From Arsenophonus fragariae (GTDB lineage Bacteria; Pseudomonadota; Gammaproteobacteria; Enterobacterales; Enterobacteriaceae), in the NCBI GenBank assembly GCA_047291315.1, contig JBDPYZ010000012.1, forward strand, positions 1-64,000: a stretch of DNA of 64,000 nucleotides, in the 5' to 3' direction. Each line of letters starts with the position of its first letter. The stretch's first letter is position 1. Both the position numbers and the translations under genes were made by a program. Positions 62,141 to 64,000 of the stretch are shown here, piece after piece. The notes beneath the pieces are model-generated. The model was not told the DNA's origin. It worked only from the letters and a program-made list of their open reading frames with translations, and did not search any database.

Positions 62141-63084
62141 TTAGTTACTCAGTTGTCCTAATTGCGTTTTTATCCACTTATGCCCTTTGTCACGAATTGT
62201 GGATTCATGCCAGATTAAATAACAGGGACGCACCGTTTTTCCCCAAGGTAATTCAACCGTTCTTAAATTTAACTGATTTGAATAATATTCAACAAGCCAT
62301 TTTGTTGCTATAGCAACAAAATGAATTTGAGAAACAATATTTAATACGCTATTTAAATCTGTTCATTAGTAAATAATAGAATAAAAAAGATCGCTATTAT
62401 GATAATTGAGTTTACTAAAATAACCCATATTATCCATGGAGACAACAGCATATTTTTCACGCCGTAATATATCATCAGAAATTATATTTTTAATATTGGG
62501 ATAATTATTAGACACAGCTAAAAATAATTCATAATTAAATAATGGATGGTGATGATACTCAGGTTTATCAAATTCGTTATAGTTAATAACAAATTCCGTT
62601 TCCTGATATTTTAATTGATGGTCTATATTATCATCAAGATAAGATTGGATAATTACGTCAATATTTGGTGCGTTCTCCTTTACTCGAACAACAATCCTAG
62701 CCGCCAAACGAATACCTAGTGGGCTACATATTGATAATTTAAATACTCGTTCACTCTGTTCAGGATCAAATTCTACACCCGGTAATTTCATTATGCACTA
62801 GTTACAATGCCTGTCTAACTCGACCAAATAGTTACTTAACACATAAAGTTGGCTCAATACCTCGACCATAACGAACAAAAAGCTCATCATTGAACATCAC
62901 TTTCAGACGCGATACAACATTACTGACAGCACTCTGTGACATACCTAAAATTTGCGCTGCACGGGGCACATTCTGCATCTGCATAACTACATCAAAAACC
63001 GTTAATAAACTTAAATACATATTTCGTAATATGAATATCGCTTTGCTCTTTTTTCGTTGCTGAAACTGTGTTGTAGTCAGTCAT
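62141..63084 (-). pseudogene. leuO: LysR-type regulator LeuO, inactivated
   Basis: The helix-turn-helix part reads LSLLTVFDVVMQMQNVPRAAQILGMSQSAVSNVVSRLKVMFNDELFVRYGRGIEPT, followed after a stop and frameshift by PGVEFDPEQSERVFKLSICSPLG, YQETEFVINYNEFDKPEYHHHPLF and, after a double stop, LNIVSQIHFVAIATKWLVE to KGHKWIKTQLGQLSN. All are hallmarks of LeuO. At least two frameshifts and two stops are present. LeuO is a global antagonist of H-NS silencing in enterics. Confidence 0.93.
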
Positions 63085-63738
63085 TATTTTACTCCACTTT
63101 ATATATATGTATATTTAATAAATAAAAATAAAATATTAACCTAATTAATTATTAACTTAGGTATATTGTTTTGTTATTAAATTCATTAAAATAAATTAAG
63201 CGAATCATTTAATTTTTTTAAATAATTTTAGCTTCCATTCCTTAACATTAACTGAACAGTTTAAAAATAATTTCTACCAAAACCCTAATTATAGAATTAT
63301 TATCCTTCAACATTAACAATATCAATAAATAATAAAATAAAATATCCTTCTATTAATCTTCCAATTAGATGATAAAATAAATCATGGTAGAATTCATAAT
63401 AAATTAGCAGATTCATCACAGAATAAATTATTACTTATTCAATATTTCCTTTACTTAGAACAACCACTTCCTAATATATTTTTATTAAACTAATTCTATA
63501 CTTTACAATTAAGAAATATTATTGAAATAAATTAAAGACAACTCAATTAATTTTTAACTAAATTTTATCAATTTTAAAAATCAAAAAAATAGATAAAAAA
63601 TATAAAAATTAGTCATATAGCCGGTAAAAAATTTTACCATATTAATATTAACAAAATTAATTTTTATTTAACGTTGACATAATGATAAAGATAAGGTAGT
63701 TGTAAAAATACTTTTGATATTAATAAGGTCAATATTCT
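63085..63738. other. AT-rich gap upstream of the leu leader
   Basis: About 650 bases between divergent leuO and leuL with no gene. It should contain the leu promoter; TTGACA at 63675-63680 followed after 18 bases by AAGATA/TAAGGT-like sequence is a candidate. Confidence 0.45.
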
Positions 63739-63822
63739 ATGTATCTTTTTATTCACCTACTAAGCCTACTACTTCTCGCATTTTCTGTGCGCGGTATGCT
63801 TATGGATGAACGAAGTTATTAA
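63739..63822 (+). CDS. leuL: leu operon leader peptide
   Basis: A 27-codon frame reads MYLFIHLLSLLLLAFSVRG and ends MLMDERSY. Seven of the first 13 codons are Leu-rich, with a block CTA CTA AGC CTA CTA CTT CTC using the rare CTA codon as in enteric leuL. Stalling at Leu codons when leucyl-tRNA is scarce prevents formation of the attenuator. AAAAGA (63836) and TCTTTT (about 63863), with an inner CC/GG pair, may be the decayed attenuator stem. Confidence 0.75.
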   Translation: MYLFIHLLSLLLLAFSVRGMLMDERSY

Positions 63823-63956
63823 TATACAACCTCAATAAAAGAACCCATACAAAAACGCGGTCTTTTTATGCTCTTAATCTAACTAAATGGCTCTTTCTAT
63901 AAACTTATTAACAAAAAATCGATAACAATCAAGAATATAATAAAGGAACAAACAGT

Positions 63957-64000
63957 ATGAACAATGATATCATTCTTTTATACAACATTACGTGATGGAG
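63957..64000 (+). pseudogene. leuA: 2-isopropylmalate synthase, start with a frameshift; partial
   Basis: The ATG at 63957, after an AAGGAAC site, gives MNNDIILLYNIT and then TGA. In the +1 frame the same bases read FYTTLRDG, the conserved start of LeuA (family: VIIFDTTLRDGEQ). One extra base, probably in the TTTT run at 63976-63979, breaks the gene at codon 7. The rest is outside the window. LeuA commits 2-oxoisovalerate to leucine synthesis. Confidence 0.75.

Noticed and set aside
1..64000. tRNA or rRNA genes
   Set aside because: No cloverleaf with a conserved TTC-loop/CCA end or rRNA-like segment was noticed on either strand by eye; a tRNAscan run would be decisive.

Overview
The window looks like the chromosome of an AT-rich, degrading gammaproteobacterium of the Enterobacterales, most likely a Morganellaceae insect symbiont of the Arsenophonus type. 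The conserved genes are very close to E. coli/Yersinia orthologues and in the same order, the intergenic DNA is very AT-rich, phage DNA is abundant, and many accessory or regulatory genes are broken (acnB, zapD, cra, leuO, an acyl-CoA ligase, leuA). The genus is inference from gene content and composition; no rRNA is present to prove it.

Region 1 (1 to about 18240) is one side of a lambdoid prophage. The minus strand carries the rightward operon (cro, cII, O-like initiator, DnaB-type helicase, NinB, NinG-like protein, Q). The plus strand carries the leftward operon (repressor, N-type antiterminators, antirepressors, Sak annealase, YqaJ exonuclease, DUF669 protein, xis, int). The immunity region holds two complete cro/cI/N sets in tandem, each with its own operators and nut sites, and three structured leaders sharing a boxC/RBS-proximal stem. 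A PP2C phosphatase gene with one frameshift and a C4-like antisense RNA are also present. int is frameshifted, so the prophage is probably locked in. It abuts the broken 5' half of acnB, where it appears to have inserted.

Region 2 (about 19580 to 25240) is a second mobile element inserted between lpd and acnB. It is bounded by two copies of the lpd terminator sequence and carries a decayed P4-type integrase, phage-gene fossils (Rha-like, AntA, MT-A70 methylase) and one intact cargo gene, a DUF2235/Tle1-like lipase.

Region 3 (25209 to 40401) is core metabolism and secretion: pdhR-aceE-aceF-lpd with a perfect PdhR box, nadC, coaE, a dead zapD, yacG, mutT, secA, secM and a DUF721/DciA-like gene. 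The aroP and ampDE genes normally found here in enterics are missing.

Region 4 (40392 to 58292) is an intact division and cell-wall (dcw) cluster read on the minus strand: mraZ, rsmH, ftsL, ftsI, murE, murF, mraY, murD, ftsW, murG, murC, ddlB, ftsQ, ftsA, ftsZ, lpxC. A promoter and three MraZ boxes lie upstream of mraZ.

Region 5 (58300 to 64000) is a graveyard: cra, an AMP-forming acyl-CoA ligase and leuO are pseudogenes and ilvIH is absent. The leu leader peptide is intact, but leuA is out of frame a few codons after its start. The contrast between the intact dcw cluster and the decayed regulators and leucine genes fits ongoing genome reduction in a nutrient-rich host.
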